From Propionibacteriaceae bacterium (lineage in GTDB: Bacteria > Actinomycetota > Actinomycetes > Propionibacteriales > Propionibacteriaceae), in NCBI GenBank assembly GCA_031265725.1, contig JAISCH010000242.1, positions 1 to 5,298 of the forward strand: DNA of 5,298 nt, written 5' to 3'. Below the pieces are notes generated by a model. It saw only the letters and a list, made by a program, of their open reading frames with translations. It had not been told where the DNA came from and ran no database searches. A program made the position numbers and the translations under genes. Shown in pieces: positions 4,571 through 5,298 of the stretch. The stretch's first letter is position 1; each line of letters starts with the position of its first letter.

Positions 4571-5298
4571 AACCGTAGAGGCTGGTGCCGTGGTCGACGT
4601 AGAGAATCTGGCCAGTGATGGCCTTGGCGGCATCGGAGGCGAGGAACAGGATCGCCTCGGCTTGGTCCCAAACATCGGCCGTCGGCAAAGTCACGTCGAT
4701 GTGGCGGGCGGTCATGGCGGCGAACTCCTGATCGAAAGTGGCCACCTGCTCGGGGGCATTCAACGGGGTGGGAGTCGGCCCGGGTGCCACGGCGTTGACC
4801 CTGATCGCGGTCTCGGCGTACTGCAGGGCGATGTTCTTGGTCATGGCGTTGACTGCGGCCTTGGCGGCGCTGTAGGACACGCCCGCCACTCCCCCAGCGC
4901 CGATTGACGAGATGTTGACAATTGAGCCACGACCGGCCTGCTCCATCTGCTCCAGGGCGTACTTCGACAGGTAGTAGACCGAGTACTGGTCGGTCCTGAC
5001 CACGGTGTCGTACCAATCCTCGGTGCAACGGCTCACCCGCATATGTTTGTCGGCGATACCGGCGTTGTTGACCAGAATGTCGATCCGGCCGTGCTGGGCG
5101 ATGACAGCCTGGATCAACTGGCGGCAGTCTTCCGGCTTGGTCACGTCCGCTGTGACGGCGGTGATCTGGCCGCCCTCGGCGGCGATCTCGGCCACAGTGG
5201 CCTGGTTCTCCGCCTCACGCCGGGCGGCGATCACCACTGTCGCGCCTTCTTGGGCGAACAGGGCGGCGGTGGCCCGTCCGATACCTGAGTTGCCACCG
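4569..5298 (-). CDS. Short-chain dehydrogenase/reductase (SDR), 5' end cut by window
   Basis: Classical Rossmann-fold NAD(P)-dependent oxidoreductase; 242 residues plus the stop are visible. The reading frame stays open to the right edge and includes GGNSGIG (visible residues 1-7), the TGxxxGIG cofactor motif, so the GTG at 5237 is not the true start. Only about 5-15 N-terminal residues should be missing. After the second strand comes VVIAARRE; Arg there and no Asp suggests NADP(H). ADV (50-52), NNAG (77-80), NISS (128-131), Y142 and K146 (YSAAK) and the VAPGPTPT segment follow. The catalytic Asn position appears to be Asp (D103), and the Ser131-Tyr142 spacing is 11 rather than the 13 of FabG. 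The gene is convergent with the operon, so it has its own promoter or belongs to another transcript. It could oxidise a beta-hydroxy acid or reduce a ketone; the substrate cannot be told from sequence. Confidence 0.88.
   Translation of the reverse strand, partial: GGNSGIGRATAALFAQEGATVVIAARREAENQATVAEIAAEGGQITAVTADVTKPEDCRQLIQAVIAQHGRIDILVNNAGIADKHMRVSRCTEDWYDTVVRTDQYSVYYLSKYALEQMEQAGRGSIVNISSIGAGGVAGVSYSAAKAAVNAMTKNIALQYAETAIRVNAVAPGPTPTPLNAPEQVATFDQEFAAMTARHIDVTLPTADVWDQAEAILFLASDAAKAITGQILYVDHGTSLYG

Noticed and set aside
4530..4907. + strand open frame opposite the SDR
   Set aside because: It is antisense to a gene with intact SDR motifs and has no recognisable product.
4569..5237. SDR starting at GTG 5237
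   Set aside because: The upstream in-frame codons encode the SDR cofactor motif GGNSGIG, so the gene starts beyond the window edge.
1..5298. CRISPR arrays, tRNA or rRNA genes, insertion sequences, phage or defence genes
   Set aside because: I looked for direct repeat arrays, terminal inverted repeats, transposase motifs and tRNA-like folds and found none. The window is almost fully occupied by metabolic genes.

Overview
The window is high-GC bacterial DNA (about 60% G+C, estimated by eye). Its ORFs have a strong third-position G/C preference and purine-rich AAGGAG-type ribosome binding sites. Together with the anaerobic acid-fermentation gene content, this fits an actinobacterium, possibly a propionibacterium-like fermenter. 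The taxonomic call is an inference from composition and gene style only.

Layout: positions 1-110 are leader or the end of something upstream. From 111 to 4483 five + strand genes are packed tightly and look like one operon: a butyrate-kinase-family acyl kinase (111-1250), a beta-keto acid cleavage enzyme of the BKACE/DUF849/Kce family (1286-2128), a phosphate butyryltransferase (2138-3067), and the alpha (3060-3809) and beta (3806-4483) subunits of an AtoDA-type acetoacetate CoA-transferase. The last three overlap or nearly touch. A short convergent intergenic region (4484-4568) follows. A short-chain dehydrogenase/reductase on the - strand (stop at 4569) then runs off the right edge, missing only its first few residues.

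The five operon genes form a coherent route. BKACE would combine a beta-keto acid with acetyl-CoA to give acetoacetate plus an acyl-CoA. Ptb and the kinase would convert that acyl-CoA through acyl-phosphate to the free acid plus ATP. AtoDA would activate acetoacetate to acetoacetyl-CoA, which a thiolase outside the window could split back to acetyl-CoA. If acetyl-CoA is the CoA donor, the net result is beta-keto acid + ADP + Pi to two carboxylic acids + ATP. This resembles the lower half of lysine fermentation (Kce, AtoDA, Ptb/Buk). However, no Kal, Kdd or lysine aminomutase gene is in the window, and the BKACE has a hydrophobic residue where I recall Kce having Glu14. The substrate may therefore not be the amino acid derivative. 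The convergent SDR could supply a beta-keto acid from a beta-hydroxy acid, but its link to the operon is only proximity.

The most unexpected sequence-level signal is an AATCCAA heptamer found three times on the + strand. Each copy lies exactly 15 nt before an operon start codon (BKACE, atoD, atoA), and two of the copies are inside the coding sequence of the preceding gene.
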